Position numbers and translations under genes: made by a program. From Belnapia rosea (GTDB taxonomy: Bacteria; Pseudomonadota; Alphaproteobacteria; Acetobacterales; Acetobacteraceae): 64,000 bases of DNA. The notes under the pieces are model-generated. The model saw nothing but the letters and a program-made list of their open reading frames with translations, was not told the origin of the DNA and ran no database searches. Positions 55,464 through 63,851 of the stretch are shown here, in pieces. The stretch covers positions 1-64,000 of the forward strand of contig NZ_FMZX01000004.1 of assembly GCF_900101615.1 (NCBI RefSeq). The letters run 5' to 3'. Each line of letters opens with the position of its first letter. Position 1 is the stretch's first letter.

Positions 55464-57383
55464 TCAGCGAAGCCAGCCATTGCGTGGCGCGAGCCAGCCA
55501 CGCGGGCGCTGCGTGTCAGATACGACCTGGGTTGGCGCTGTTGCCGGTGCCGCCGCGGGTGCTGGCGATGGTGATGCGGTGAGCGGCGCATCCGCCGCCT
55601 CAGCCCGCAGCCGTGCCCAGAACTGCTCGCCATAGCGATCGGCGCCGATCAGCCAGAGCGCCGCGCGCGCCAGCACGGCGCAGTCCAGCGCCTCGTTCCG
55701 CTCCCGCAGCTTGGCCCATTCCTGACGGGCAAAGCCGCGGCGATCCTTCGTGGTGCGCAGCTGCTCGGCGACCAGCTGCTTGATCCATTCGACGTCGATC
55801 GCGCGCGGCAGATGCACCCAGCCGGGCGGCAACTCCTCGGCATCGCCGCGGCCGAGCCAGAGCCGGCGATAGAGATCCGCCTTCCAGGTCGAGACCGAGA
55901 CGGTCCAGAGCTTCAGGCCGCGGCGGAGCTTCTGACCGTTGACCAGCGCGTCCACCGGCGTCGGGCCTTGGACGGGCTGCGCCCGGTTCCAGCCGTCGAT
56001 CCCCTTGGTCGGCGCGATGCGCGGATCCCGGAGGCGCCGCAGGTGGCCATAAACCGCGGCGGTGTCGCGGCCGCCGGTGTCGACGCAGAGCCTCGCGATG
56101 CGCATCGCGCCGCCGCCGTGCCGCGGCCAGTCGCGGCCTAGGAGGCGGGCCAACTCATCCCAAGGCTCCCGGTCCCGCGGGCTGCCCGGGATCACCACGT
56201 GGTCGACGAGCCAGGAGGAGAAGCCCTCGGCCCACCCCCAGACGTCGCATTCCAGGCGGTCGTCCTGGACGTCCACGCCGGCGGTCAGCACCAGCGCGCC
56301 GGGCGGGACGACGCCCATCCGGAAATCCTCACGGCGCTCGACCAGGCGCTCCCAATCCGGCGCCTCGCCTTGCTCCTGCCAGGTCTCGCCGAGCACGGTG
56401 TTCTTGAAAGTCTTGATGTCCTCGGGCTTGCCCTGGGCGGCCTCCCAATCCCGGGCGATCTGCGCCCAGGACAGCCAGCCCACCGGCGAGTAGAGCGCCG
56501 AGATGTGAAAGCCGATGGTGTGCGGATCCTGGCCCTCGGCCATCGCGCGCCACTCCCCGCCGCCGAGCATCGCGGTCTTGTCGTGCTCCTGCATCGGGTG
56601 GTCGCAGGCCGCGCAGTGATACCGCGCCGTCTCCGGCGCACCCTTCTCCCAGAGCAGCCGCTCAAAGCGCAGCCACTGCATCTCCCCGCATTCCGTGCAC
56701 GGCACGAAGAACCGGCGCTGGTCGCTGGCCAGATACTCCCGCTCGATCCGGCTGCGGCCAGAGATGGTCGGCGTGCTGACCAGGAAGGCCTTGCGCCGCC
56801 AGCCGAAGGTGCGGGCGCGCGCCTCGGCGAGCGCGATGGGATCACCCTCGCCGGCGACGTCGCCGGGATAGGCATCCACCTCGTCGAGAAACAGGAACCG
56901 CGCGGTCATCGAGCGCAGCCCGACCGCGCTGTTCGCGCCGGTCAGCACGAGGATGCCGCCGGGGAATTCCTTCGACAGCATCGTGTTGCCGCTGTCGCGG
57001 GCACGAGCCGGGGCGACGCGCTCCCGCAGCGCCGGCGTTTCCTCCAGCAGCGGGTCGATGCGCTGGCGCGAGAAGCGCTTGGCCAGTTCCACGGTCGGCT
57101 GCACCGCCAGGGCGGGTGCCGGCACGTGGTGCATGATGTAGCCGAGCCAGTTGTTGCCGCTCTCGGTGGCGCCGACCTGAGCGCCCTTCATGAAGACGAC
57201 GCGCCGGGCGGGGTGCACCGCCGACAGCGCGTCCATCACGTCCTTGAGGTAGGGCGTGCGGCTGGTCCGCCAGGGGCCCGGTTCGGCCGAGGCGCGGCTG
57301 CCCAGCATGCGGTGGCGCTCGGCCCATTCCGAGACGGTGAGCTGCGGCGGTGGACGCAGCATGGCGCCGACGCGGCGGCGCAC
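55464..57383 (-). CDS. Terminase large subunit (GpA family)
   Basis: A 639-residue packaging motor of the lambda gpA family. Walker A-like FMKGAQVGATES is at about 64-75 and Walker B FLFLDEVD at about 163-170. A zinc-ribbon-like pair of Cys motifs follows (PCTECGEMQ and YHCAACDHPM). The nuclease half starts with LTAGVDVQDDRLECDVWGW and contains CVDTGGRDTAAVYG. The Pro/Ala-rich tail is non-conserved. The GTG at 57383 is the longest start; an ATG at 57362 is also possible. GpA-type terminases usually cut at cos sites, so cohesive ends are likely. Confidence 0.95.
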   Translation of the reverse strand: MRRRVGAMLRPPPQLTVSEWAERHRMLGSRASAEPGPWRTSRTPYLKDVMDALSAVHPARRVVFMKGAQVGATESGNNWLGYIMHHVPAPALAVQPTVELAKRFSRQRIDPLLEETPALRERVAPARARDSGNTMLSKEFPGGILVLTGANSAVGLRSMTARFLFLDEVDAYPGDVAGEGDPIALAEARARTFGWRRKAFLVSTPTISGRSRIEREYLASDQRRFFVPCTECGEMQWLRFERLLWEKGAPETARYHCAACDHPMQEHDKTAMLGGGEWRAMAEGQDPHTIGFHISALYSPVGWLSWAQIARDWEAAQGKPEDIKTFKNTVLGETWQEQGEAPDWERLVERREDFRMGVVPPGALVLTAGVDVQDDRLECDVWGWAEGFSSWLVDHVVIPGSPRDREPWDELARLLGRDWPRHGGGAMRIARLCVDTGGRDTAAVYGHLRRLRDPRIAPTKGIDGWNRAQPVQGPTPVDALVNGQKLRRGLKLWTVSVSTWKADLYRRLWLGRGDAEELPPGWVHLPRAIDVEWIKQLVAEQLRTTKDRRGFARQEWAKLRERNEALDCAVLARAALWLIGADRYGEQFWARLRAEAADAPLTASPSPAPAAAPATAPTQVVSDTQRPRGWLAPRNGWLR

Positions 57384-57387
57384 ATGC

Positions 57388-57903
57388 TCACGGCTGCGGA
57401 GACCGGTCCCCTCCGAGGCCTGCTGGATCGAAGCGATCGGCCGCCTCCGTCAGCAGGTCGTTGATGTGGCTCTGCAGGATGGTCTGCAGCAAATGTGGGT
57501 CGACGCTGATCTCGGCGGCGATCAGGCCGGCGACGCGGGCCGGCCAGTTCAGCAGCGCGTCGCGCATGGTGCTGCCGATCTCGTCGAGTGCGGCATTCGC
57601 CTCGGTGACATCAACCAGGCGGCGCTTGGTCTCGTCCAGCGAGAGGCGCTGCGCCTCCACCTTCAGTGCGAGCTGCGCGACCTTCAGCCGGGCGAACGGC
57701 GTGCCATCCGCGCCGGCGCTACTGGCCAGGGGCGAGCGGGCGGGATCGGCGGTCTCAGTCAGGCGGCGGCGGGTCTTGTCGATGTCCCACTGGCCGTCCG
57801 GCTCGCGGGCGATGCGGCCAGCCCGTTCGGCCTTGTGGATGGCGGTGTCGCTGACGCCGAGGCGACGGGCGGCCTCGCGCGTGGAGGCGGTGAGTTCCGG
57901 CAT
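57388..57903 (-). CDS. Terminase small subunit-like protein
   Basis: A 171-residue protein upstream of the large terminase. Residues about 4-30 (STREAARRLGVSDTAIHKAE) form a winged-helix/HTH like lambda Nu1, followed by a helical oligomerisation region (LKVAQLALKVEAQRLSLDET, AALDEIGSTMRDALLNWPAR). It should bind the packaging site. The ATG at 57903 is behind a gggagg site. It starts the head-tail gene block, with a palindrome just upstream. Confidence 0.82.
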   Translation of the reverse strand: MPELTASTREAARRLGVSDTAIHKAERAGRIAREPDGQWDIDKTRRRLTETADPARSPLASSAGADGTPFARLKVAQLALKVEAQRLSLDETKRRLVDVTEANAALDEIGSTMRDALLNWPARVAGLIAAEISVDPHLLQTILQSHINDLLTEAADRFDPAGLGGDRSPQP

Positions 57904-57923
57904 GGCGGCGACCTCCCGCCGCA

Positions 57924-57939
57924 CGTGATGGTCATCACG
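57924..57939. repeat. Palindrome upstream of small terminase
   Basis: cgtgatg-gt-catcacg is a perfect 7-bp inverted repeat with a 2-base centre, 21 bp before the small terminase start. It may be an operator or a terminase-binding element. No direct evidence separates these. Confidence 0.5.
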
Positions 57940-57944
57940 AGCAA

Positions 57945-57972
57945 GGGCCCGCTACCGTCCGGCGGCGGGCCC
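57945..57972 (-). terminator. Hairpin after the DUF3489 gene
   Basis: An 8-bp GC stem (gggcccgc at 57945-57952 with gcgggccc at 57965-57972) lies 22 bp past the DUF3489 stop on that strand. There is no T run. A partial terminator between DUF3489 and the packaging genes is plausible. Confidence 0.45.
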
Positions 57973-57993
57973 TCGACGTGTCCGGCTCCGTGG

Positions 57994-58806
57994 TCAGGCC
58001 GGCAGGTGGTAGACTGTGTAGGAGCCGCGGGCGCCTTCCTTGTTCGGGCCGACCTGGCGGACGCGCTCCAGCACCTGCACCTCGATCCCCTGGCGCTTCT
58101 TCAGGCCCGCGAAGAAGCCGCGGACCGTGTGACCCTGCCAGCCTGTGGCCTCGCAGATCTGCGCGATGGTGGCGCCCTCCTCGCGGCGGAGCAGGGCGAG
58201 GACCTGCTCCTGCTTCGTGCCTTCGCGCGGCTTCCGCGGGGCGCCGGGCTCGCGCGCGACGCGGGCGGGCTTGCCGGCGAGGGCGGCGCGGAGGACTTCG
58301 ATGGCGCGGCTGATCGGGTTGTCGGTCGCGTCCTGCGCCGGGCTGGCGTCCCAGGCGGCCAGAACCGCCGCAGCGGCGTCGCGCAGGCTGGCGCGCGGGG
58401 CAGGTGTGGGCGAGCCCTGGGCGTGTTCGGTTTCCTCCGCGGGGGCATCCCCCTCGGCGGCGTCGTCCGCGCCCGTGCGCGCCGTGTCGGGCACGCTGCC
58501 CTCAATGCCGGAGCAGTCGGGCTCGCCGGCCGCCGCGTCGCCTTCATTCGGGTCGATGCCGATGGCGCGCAGTCCCTCGTCGGTGATGCGCGCCACGATC
58601 CAGGTTCCGTCGTCATCCTGGCGCCAGCCGAGCCCGACATGCTCCCGCGGGGCGTTGATCTCGGTGAGCAGGTTGTTCTTGATCAGGCTGCGAAGCACCG
58701 CGTTGCGGGCGGCGGCCGGCAGGGTCTTCGGCGCGCGCGCGAGGCCCATCTCGTGCTGCGCGGCGGCGCTCAGAATCACGCGCTGGCTATCGGAAAGCTT
58801 GGTCAT
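57994..58806 (-). CDS. DUF3489 family protein
   Basis: A 270-residue protein. The N-terminal 90 residues (LSDSQRVILSAAAQHEMGLA, RNAVLRSLIKNNLLTEINAP, ARITDEGLRAIGIDPNEGD) form a helical repeat-type region. An acidic disordered middle follows. The C-terminal part (GTKQEQVLALLRREEGATIA, then QICEATGWQGHTVRGFFAGL) is the DUF3489 winged-helix-like domain. It is common in alphaproteobacterial phages near packaging or DNA genes. Likely a DNA-binding regulator. The role is inferred. Confidence 0.82.
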   Translation of the reverse strand: MTKLSDSQRVILSAAAQHEMGLARAPKTLPAAARNAVLRSLIKNNLLTEINAPREHVGLGWRQDDDGTWIVARITDEGLRAIGIDPNEGDAAAGEPDCSGIEGSVPDTARTGADDAAEGDAPAEETEHAQGSPTPAPRASLRDAAAAVLAAWDASPAQDATDNPISRAIEVLRAALAGKPARVAREPGAPRKPREGTKQEQVLALLRREEGATIAQICEATGWQGHTVRGFFAGLKKRQGIEVQVLERVRQVGPNKEGARGSYTVYHLPA

Positions 58807-58901
58807 CGTGGTGGTCTCCGGTTCCGGGTGCCTGTCATCGGCCCCTACTGCCGGAAGCCCCGCCGGCGCTGCCGGTCGGGGCGGTGCGGGAGTGGCCTGC
58901 T

Positions 58902-59138
58902 TCAGCAGGCGTATTCGCCGCGGCGGAAATGCTGATCCGCGATGTCCTTCAGCTTCGCGGTGGCATCCGAAAGCCAGGCCGCTTCGCCCCAGAGCACCGT
59001 CTCCGGATCAGCGCCGAAATGGTCCGCGCTGGCCTGCGTGAGTTCGGCGAGGAGGGCGTCGAACTCGGCCTTCTTCGCGAGGAAGGCGGCCAGGCTGCGT
59101 TCCTGGTTGCGGGTGGCGCGGGCTTCGCGGTCGGTCAT
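58902..59138 (-). CDS. Small helical phage protein
   Basis: A 78-residue protein, mostly helical: REARATRNQERSLAAFLAKK, then FDALLAELTQASADHFGADP and SDATAKLKDIADQHFRRGEY, ending in Cys. No family recognised. Small proteins of this type are frequent next to DUF3489. The ATG at 59138 has an acggagac ribosome site. Confidence 0.6.
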   Translation of the reverse strand: MTDREARATRNQERSLAAFLAKKAEFDALLAELTQASADHFGADPETVLWGEAAWLSDATAKLKDIADQHFRRGEYAC

Positions 59139-59330
59139 GGTCGTCTCCGTCGTGGTGCAGGGCGGGGTGCTCTGCGTGTGACGGACCATTCGCGCTGTGG
59201 CGCACACGAGCCAAGCAAGATGCAGCGTTATCTTATTGCTTTGATTTAACTTTTCGGATCGACAGATGATCCCCGCCGCTCCCAAGATTGGCGCCCTGGC
59301 GCAGAGCAACCGAGGGGCCATGTCTGCGGC

Positions 59331-59693
59331 ATGAACACGTCCAGCACCGCACCCACCACGACCGTCTACTACGATGGCGCGTGCCCCATCTGCTCACGCG
59401 AGATCGGTCAGTACCGCAAGGTCCAAGGCGCGGAACGGCTCGACTTCATCGACGTCACCGCCTGCGATGCGAACGGGCTCGGTCCTGGCCTGTCGCGTGA
59501 TGCGGCGCTGGCGCGCATGCATGTACGGCGCGCGGACGGCAGCCTGGCGTCCGGTGCCGCCGCCTTCGCCGAAATCTGGCAGCAGCTCCCGAAGCTCGCA
59601 TGGGCCGGGCGGCTCGCAGCATCGCCGATCGTGCTTCCCGTCCTGGAGATCGGATACCGCGTCTTCCTGCGCGTCCGGCGACTCTGGCGGTGA
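59331..59693 (+). CDS. DCC-family thiol-redox protein (DUF393)
   Basis: A 120-residue protein of the DCC/DUF393 family, with the signature VYYDGACPICSREIGQYRKV (CPIC redox pair), then LDFIDVTACDANGLG, RMHVRRADGSLASGAAAFAE and a C-terminal TM-like segment. These thioredoxin-like proteins are host-type. Here it runs opposite to the prophage operon, between a helical phage protein and a methyltransferase gene, so it looks like acquired cargo. Confidence 0.85.
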   Translation: MNTSSTAPTTTVYYDGACPICSREIGQYRKVQGAERLDFIDVTACDANGLGPGLSRDAALARMHVRRADGSLASGAAAFAEIWQQLPKLAWAGRLAASPIVLPVLEIGYRVFLRVRRLWR

Positions 59694-59697
59694 CACG

Positions 59698-60942
59698 CTA
59701 CGACGCGGCGGCGGCCCGGCACGACGCGATGTCCGCAAAGATCCGCTCGTCACCCTCCAGCACGGCGGCTTCGCCCGTCGCCTCCTGCCAGCGCCGCACG
59801 ATGACGTCGGCATAGGCGGGGTCGATCTCCAGCAGCACGGCGCGCCGCCCGGTGCGCTTGGCTGCGATCATGGTGGTGCCGGAGCCACCGAAGCAGTCCA
59901 GCACCGTGTCGCGCGGCTTGCTGCTGTTGCGGATGGCGCGCTCGACCAGCGCCACGGGCTTCATCGTCGGATGCAGGTCGTTGCGGGCCGGCTTGTCGAA
60001 GTGCCAGACATTCCCCTGGTCGCGCGCGCCGCACCAGTAGTGCTGCGCGCCGGCCTTCCAGCCGTAGAGCATGGCCTCGAATTGCTGGTGGTAGTCGGCG
60101 CGGCCAAGCGCGAAGGTGTTCTTCGCCCAGATGATGGTGCTGGACCATTTGCCACCCACCTCCTGCCAGACGCGATGCAGGGTCGGCCACTCGGACGAGG
60201 ACATGCAGACGTAGCAGGCGCCCTTCGTGACCGAGAGCAGATTGGCCAGCGCGGGACGTAGGAACTCCGGAAAGCTGCCGCCGAGCGCGTCATTCGCAAT
60301 GGTCATCTTGGCGGCGGTGCCGCCCTCGTAGGCAACGTTGTAGGGCGGATCGACGAAGCCCATGTCCGCCAAATGGCCGGCACCGAGCGCGCGCTGCACG
60401 TCGGCCAGTTGTGTCGCGTCGCCGCAGAGCAGGCGGTGCTCGCCACAGCGCCAGAGGTCGCCGGCCCGGGTGACCGGCACCACGGGCGGCGGTGGCGCGT
60501 CGTCGGCATCATCGCCGACGCCGGCATCGGCCGCGGCCAGCAACCGGTCGAGCTCCATGCCGGAGAAGCCCAGCACGTCGAGGTCGACGACCGCCTCATC
60601 GCGGATGCGCGCAATCTCGGCGGCGAGCAGCGCCTCGTCCCAGCCCGAGTTCAACGCGATCTGGTTGTCGGCCAGGCGCAGCGCACGCGCCTGCGCGGGG
60701 GAGAGATGGCCAAGCCGCAGCACCGGCACGGAGATGAGGCCCAGCTGCTTCGCGGCCATGACGCGTCCGTGGCCGGCGATCAGCACGCTCTCGGCGTCCA
60801 CCAGCACCGGATTCACGAAGCCGAATTCGGCGATGGAGGCTGCGATCTGCGCCACCTGAGAGGGCGAATGCGTGCGGGCATTCTCGGCATAGGGCACGAG
60901 GGATGCGACCGGCGCGCTGCTCACCATGAGATCAAGCTGCAT
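59698..60942 (-). CDS. ParB-domain DNA methyltransferase (second)
   Basis: A 414-residue protein. Residues about 10-120 form a ParB/Srx-like domain (VPYAENARTHSPSQVAQIAA, then VLIAGHGRVMAAKQLG). From about 165 comes a DNA methyltransferase with catalytic motif FVDPPYNVAYEG and, late in the chain, the SAM motif VLDCFGGSGTTMIAA, so the order is that of beta-class enzymes; DPPY suggests N6-adenine. It overlaps the upstream paralogue by 11 bases. Probably modifies phage DNA against restriction. Confidence 0.88.
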   Translation of the reverse strand: MQLDLMVSSAPVASLVPYAENARTHSPSQVAQIAASIAEFGFVNPVLVDAESVLIAGHGRVMAAKQLGLISVPVLRLGHLSPAQARALRLADNQIALNSGWDEALLAAEIARIRDEAVVDLDVLGFSGMELDRLLAAADAGVGDDADDAPPPPVVPVTRAGDLWRCGEHRLLCGDATQLADVQRALGAGHLADMGFVDPPYNVAYEGGTAAKMTIANDALGGSFPEFLRPALANLLSVTKGACYVCMSSSEWPTLHRVWQEVGGKWSSTIIWAKNTFALGRADYHQQFEAMLYGWKAGAQHYWCGARDQGNVWHFDKPARNDLHPTMKPVALVERAIRNSSKPRDTVLDCFGGSGTTMIAAKRTGRRAVLLEIDPAYADVIVRRWQEATGEAAVLEGDERIFADIASCRAAAAS

Positions 60943-62398
60943 CGGCCGTGACCTCCTGCCGCGCCGCGGCGACGGCGTCATAGTCGCGGTCATCGTCCGC
61001 CAGGATGACAGGCGCATCGGGATGCAACATCCGCCAGCGCGCAATCGCCAGGTCGACATAGGCCGGGGCGAGCTCGATCGCGCGCACGCGGCGGCCGGTG
61101 CGCCGGCCGGCCAGGATCGTTGTGCCGGAGCCGCCAAAGGGCTCGAACACTACGTCGCTCTCGTCGGTGTACGCCCGCATCAGGAACTCGGGCAGCACCA
61201 CCGGGAACACCGCGGGGTGCTCGGTCTCGATACCGCGCCCCTTGTGGCGGGTCAGGCGGAGCACGTTGTCGGGAATCCGGAAGTCCTGCACCGGCAGGCC
61301 GGCATGCTGGTATTCCGAGATGGTGCCGTCGGCGGCGCGCAGCCCGCTACCCTTGTTCGGCGTGCCAGCCCATTTGCAGGGGACGATCTTGTTTGCCTGG
61401 CGGGACTGGCGATTGAAGTGGAAGACGAACTCGAAGGCCGGCGCAAGGCGCCCATTCCAGTCGCCGGGCAGGCCGGGCCCCTGGTCCCAGGTGTAGAGCC
61501 CGAACCGGCGCCAACCACGGGCGCGCATCCAGTCCAGCCAGCCGGACCAGTAGGGGATCCATTCATTGTCGCGATGGATCAGCCCGAGGTTCACCAGGAC
61601 CTGGCCGTCAGGCCGCATGGACGCGTCGAGATGCTGGAACACGCCCTGCATCAGGGCGTCCCAATCTGTGCCGCCGCCGGTGGTGTAGTCGCGCTGGTTC
61701 CCATAGGGCGGGCTGGTGAACAGCAGCGCGGCGCGGTCCTGGCCCATGACGCGCGCCACGCTGGCGGCGTCGGTGCTGTCGCCGCAGAGCAGGCGATGGT
61801 CGCCCAGCAGCCAGAGATCGCCGGGACGGGTGACGGCCTGGCGCGGCGGCTCCGGATCGGCGTCGGCGGGATCGTCCGCCGGCGCATCCTCGGCGCCTGC
61901 CGTGCCCGCTGCACCGCCCCCCTCGGCGGGATCCGCAGACAGAGCCTCGGGCGCGTCGCCGTCGGATACAGCATCTCCAGCCGCCGCGAGGATGTCTGCG
62001 AGCTCATCCGCCGAGAAGCCGAGTGCGGCGAGATCAATCTCGGCCGCCTGGACGCTGGACAGCGCGTCACGCAGCAGCGCCTGGTCCCAGGTCGCGTTCT
62101 CGGCAATGCGGTTGTCGGCGAGCCGCAGCGCCTCCTTCTGCGCCGCGGAGAGGTGCCGCAGCACGATCACCGGCACCTTGGCCATGCCGAGCGCGGACGC
62201 CGCCTCGAGGCGACCATGGCCGGCGATCAGTACGCCGTCCTCGTCCACCAGCAGCGGGTTGGTGAAGCCGAAGGCCATCACGCTGGCCTTGATCTGCTCC
62301 AGCTGCTCAGGGCTGTGGACGCGGGCGTTGCCGGCATGCGGGCGAAGCTCCGCCACCGGACGCAGCAGGATCTTCGCCGCCATCCAGGGGAGCGTCAT
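60932..62398 (-). CDS. ParB-domain DNA methyltransferase (first)
   Basis: A 488-residue paralogue of the next gene. The ParB/Srx-like domain (LRPHAGNARVHSPEQLEQIK, then VLIAGHGRLEAASALG) is followed by an acidic Ala/Asp-rich linker (about 155-200), then a methyltransferase with TSPPYGNQRDY and VVFEPFGGSGTTILAG. TSPPY is more typical of N4-cytosine enzymes, so the two paralogues may methylate different bases. The ATG at 62398 lacks a strong ribosome site; an ATG at 62383 is an alternative. A set of short repeats lies just upstream. Confidence 0.87.
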   Translation of the reverse strand: MTLPWMAAKILLRPVAELRPHAGNARVHSPEQLEQIKASVMAFGFTNPLLVDEDGVLIAGHGRLEAASALGMAKVPVIVLRHLSAAQKEALRLADNRIAENATWDQALLRDALSSVQAAEIDLAALGFSADELADILAAAGDAVSDGDAPEALSADPAEGGGAAGTAGAEDAPADDPADADPEPPRQAVTRPGDLWLLGDHRLLCGDSTDAASVARVMGQDRAALLFTSPPYGNQRDYTTGGGTDWDALMQGVFQHLDASMRPDGQVLVNLGLIHRDNEWIPYWSGWLDWMRARGWRRFGLYTWDQGPGLPGDWNGRLAPAFEFVFHFNRQSRQANKIVPCKWAGTPNKGSGLRAADGTISEYQHAGLPVQDFRIPDNVLRLTRHKGRGIETEHPAVFPVVLPEFLMRAYTDESDVVFEPFGGSGTTILAGRRTGRRVRAIELAPAYVDLAIARWRMLHPDAPVILADDDRDYDAVAAARQEVTADAA

Positions 62399-62408
62399 GA
62401 TGCCATCC

Positions 62409-62490
62409 GGTTTGCAGGTGGTTTGCAGGGCCGCGGCGCGGCGTCGGTTTGCAGCTATCGATTTGAAGCCGCGGGCGAAGGCTGCAAACC
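62409..62490. promoter_or_regulatory. GGTTTGCAG repeats upstream of the methyltransferase
   Basis: The 9-mer ggtttgcag occurs at 62409-62417, 62420-62428 and 62446-62454, and inverted at 62482-62490. The first two are 11 bp apart, one helical turn. The third and fourth form a 10-bp inverted repeat. They sit 11-92 bp before the methyltransferase ATG, in the 425-bp divergent gap 62399-62823, where no gene is seen. A regulator or ParB-like domain may bind them. Confidence 0.65.
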
Positions 62491-62823
62491 GCAACCCATA
62501 TTTTCCGCCTGGCGCTAGCGATGTTGCGCGCTTCCGCCCCCCGCATACAGCTGGGCCAGGAAGGACCCTGCGGCTCGAGAGCCACTGTCTCGATGGAGCG
62601 ACGCTGTGGCTGGTGAGCCGCGGCGGCGTCGAGCTACACGATCTCGACGTTCCTGAGACCTACCACCAACGATTCACGTGCCGCCACGGGGTGAATTGTA
62701 ACAGGGCCGCCCGGCTGATATGGCGTTGGTGGCTCGGCCGATTGGCCGGCCCAGTGGTCAGCGGGTTGACCCTGCGCATTGGCTGACGCGCGACCGTCCG
62801 AGCAGGTTCTCTGGAGCCTAGAC

Positions 62824-63324
62824 ATGGAGCAGAAAGCGCCCACCGCGGCGGCCCCCAAGAAGCCGCGCGCGAGCGGCACGAACACACACATCGCGGGCGA
62901 AATGTTCGTCGCGGCCGAACTTGCGAAACGTGGCTACTCGGTCTCCCTGACCATGGGCAACGCGAAGGCCGTCGACCTTTTCGCCGAGAAGGACGGCCGG
63001 GCGATCTGCATCCAGGTGAAGGCCATCGCCCACAAGAGGAACGTCGGATGGCCGCTCAATCCTGATCTCTCGCGAATTCTGGACGGTGTGATCTACGTCT
63101 GCGTGATTCTCAACGGCCTCGACGAGCCGCCGACCTACTACGTCCTTCCGCCCGCAGAGGTGAGGAAGCGTGGGAAGCGCTACAACACGAGGGCCATCCT
63201 CGACATCGGGAAGGTGCGCGGCACCGAGTTCCTCGGCGCGTGGCACCTCATCGACGCGGCGCTCACGAAGCCCGAGGACGCGATCGGCAAGCCGCTCAGG
63301 AAGCGGCCGGTGACCATCAAGTAA
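62824..63324 (+). CDS. PD-(D/E)xK-like nuclease-fold protein
   Basis: A 166-residue protein with the restriction-endonuclease-fold pattern: Glu26 in the first helix (HIAGEMFVAAELAKRGYSVS), then Asp51 (GNAKAVDLFAEKDGR) and Gln64-x-Lys66 in ICIQVKA. The rest (ILDGVIYVCVILNGLDEPPT and YYVLPPAEV) is as in small PDDEXK proteins of unknown target. The ATG at 62824 has a ggagcc site. The strand is opposite to the late operon. It may be a nuclease of the cargo or an orphan restriction-type protein. Confidence 0.7.
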   Translation: MEQKAPTAAAPKKPRASGTNTHIAGEMFVAAELAKRGYSVSLTMGNAKAVDLFAEKDGRAICIQVKAIAHKRNVGWPLNPDLSRILDGVIYVCVILNGLDEPPTYYVLPPAEVRKRGKRYNTRAILDIGKVRGTEFLGAWHLIDAALTKPEDAIGKPLRKRPVTIK

Positions 63325-63431
63325 CGCCCCTTCCTTGGCACCTGCTGGGGCAACAAGCGGTCTGCTCAGCGTCAGCTCATCAGCCGAGACGAAGGGGCGT
63401 GTCAGGGCCCGCGAGAGTGCAGCCCGGCCGC

Positions 63432-63851
63432 TCAGCTACGGACAGCAGCACGCGCACGTTCCGCGGCGTCCCGCGTGGCGACCAGCGCAGCCAATGTGGC
63501 CTGTGCCTGCTTCACCGCGGCTGGCTCGCTGCTGTCGATGTCGGAAACCTGCTCCTCGGCATCGCCTACGCCGATGGCGATCTGCTCGCGCAGTTCGTCG
63601 AGCCAGCCCTTCGCTTCGGACGGGTCGGCCTCCGGCGCGCGCAGCCATTCGGCGACGATCACCTCGACCTCGCGCGCCATGCGGGGCGGCTGCACGCCCT
63701 TCGCCGCGAGCGCCATTAGGCGGGCGATGGCCGCATCAACGGCACGCACCCGTGCAGGCCTGCGAGCGGCCATGGCGTCAGCTCCTTTTGGTTCCCGCGC
63801 CTGGTAGCGTGTTCTTTTCTTGTTCTCCAAGGGGGAGCTATCGTCGGCCAT
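63432..63851 (-). CDS. Helical protein, unassigned (phage region)
   Basis: A protein of up to 139 residues, nearly all helical: RVRAVDAAIARLMALAAKGV, REVEVIVAEWLRAPEADPSE, GWLDELREQIAIGVGDAEEQ and AVKQAQATLAALVATRDAAE. A basic N-terminus (NKKRTRYQAREPKGA) comes before a second possible start at 63773. No family recognised. It is probably an early or middle prophage gene upstream of the methyltransferases. Confidence 0.5.
   Translation of the reverse strand: MADDSSPLENKKRTRYQAREPKGADAMAARRPARVRAVDAAIARLMALAAKGVQPPRMAREVEVIVAEWLRAPEADPSEAKGWLDELREQIAIGVGDAEEQVSDIDSSEPAAVKQAQATLAALVATRDAAERARAAVRS

Noticed and set aside
36129-63324. Reading the region as a gene transfer agent rather than a prophage
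   Set aside because: Twin DNA methyltransferases, a GpA-type terminase, holin/endolysin, a tailspike and cargo genes fit a siphophage better. The GTA-like similarity is limited to the tail-tip NlpC/P60-type protein and general order.
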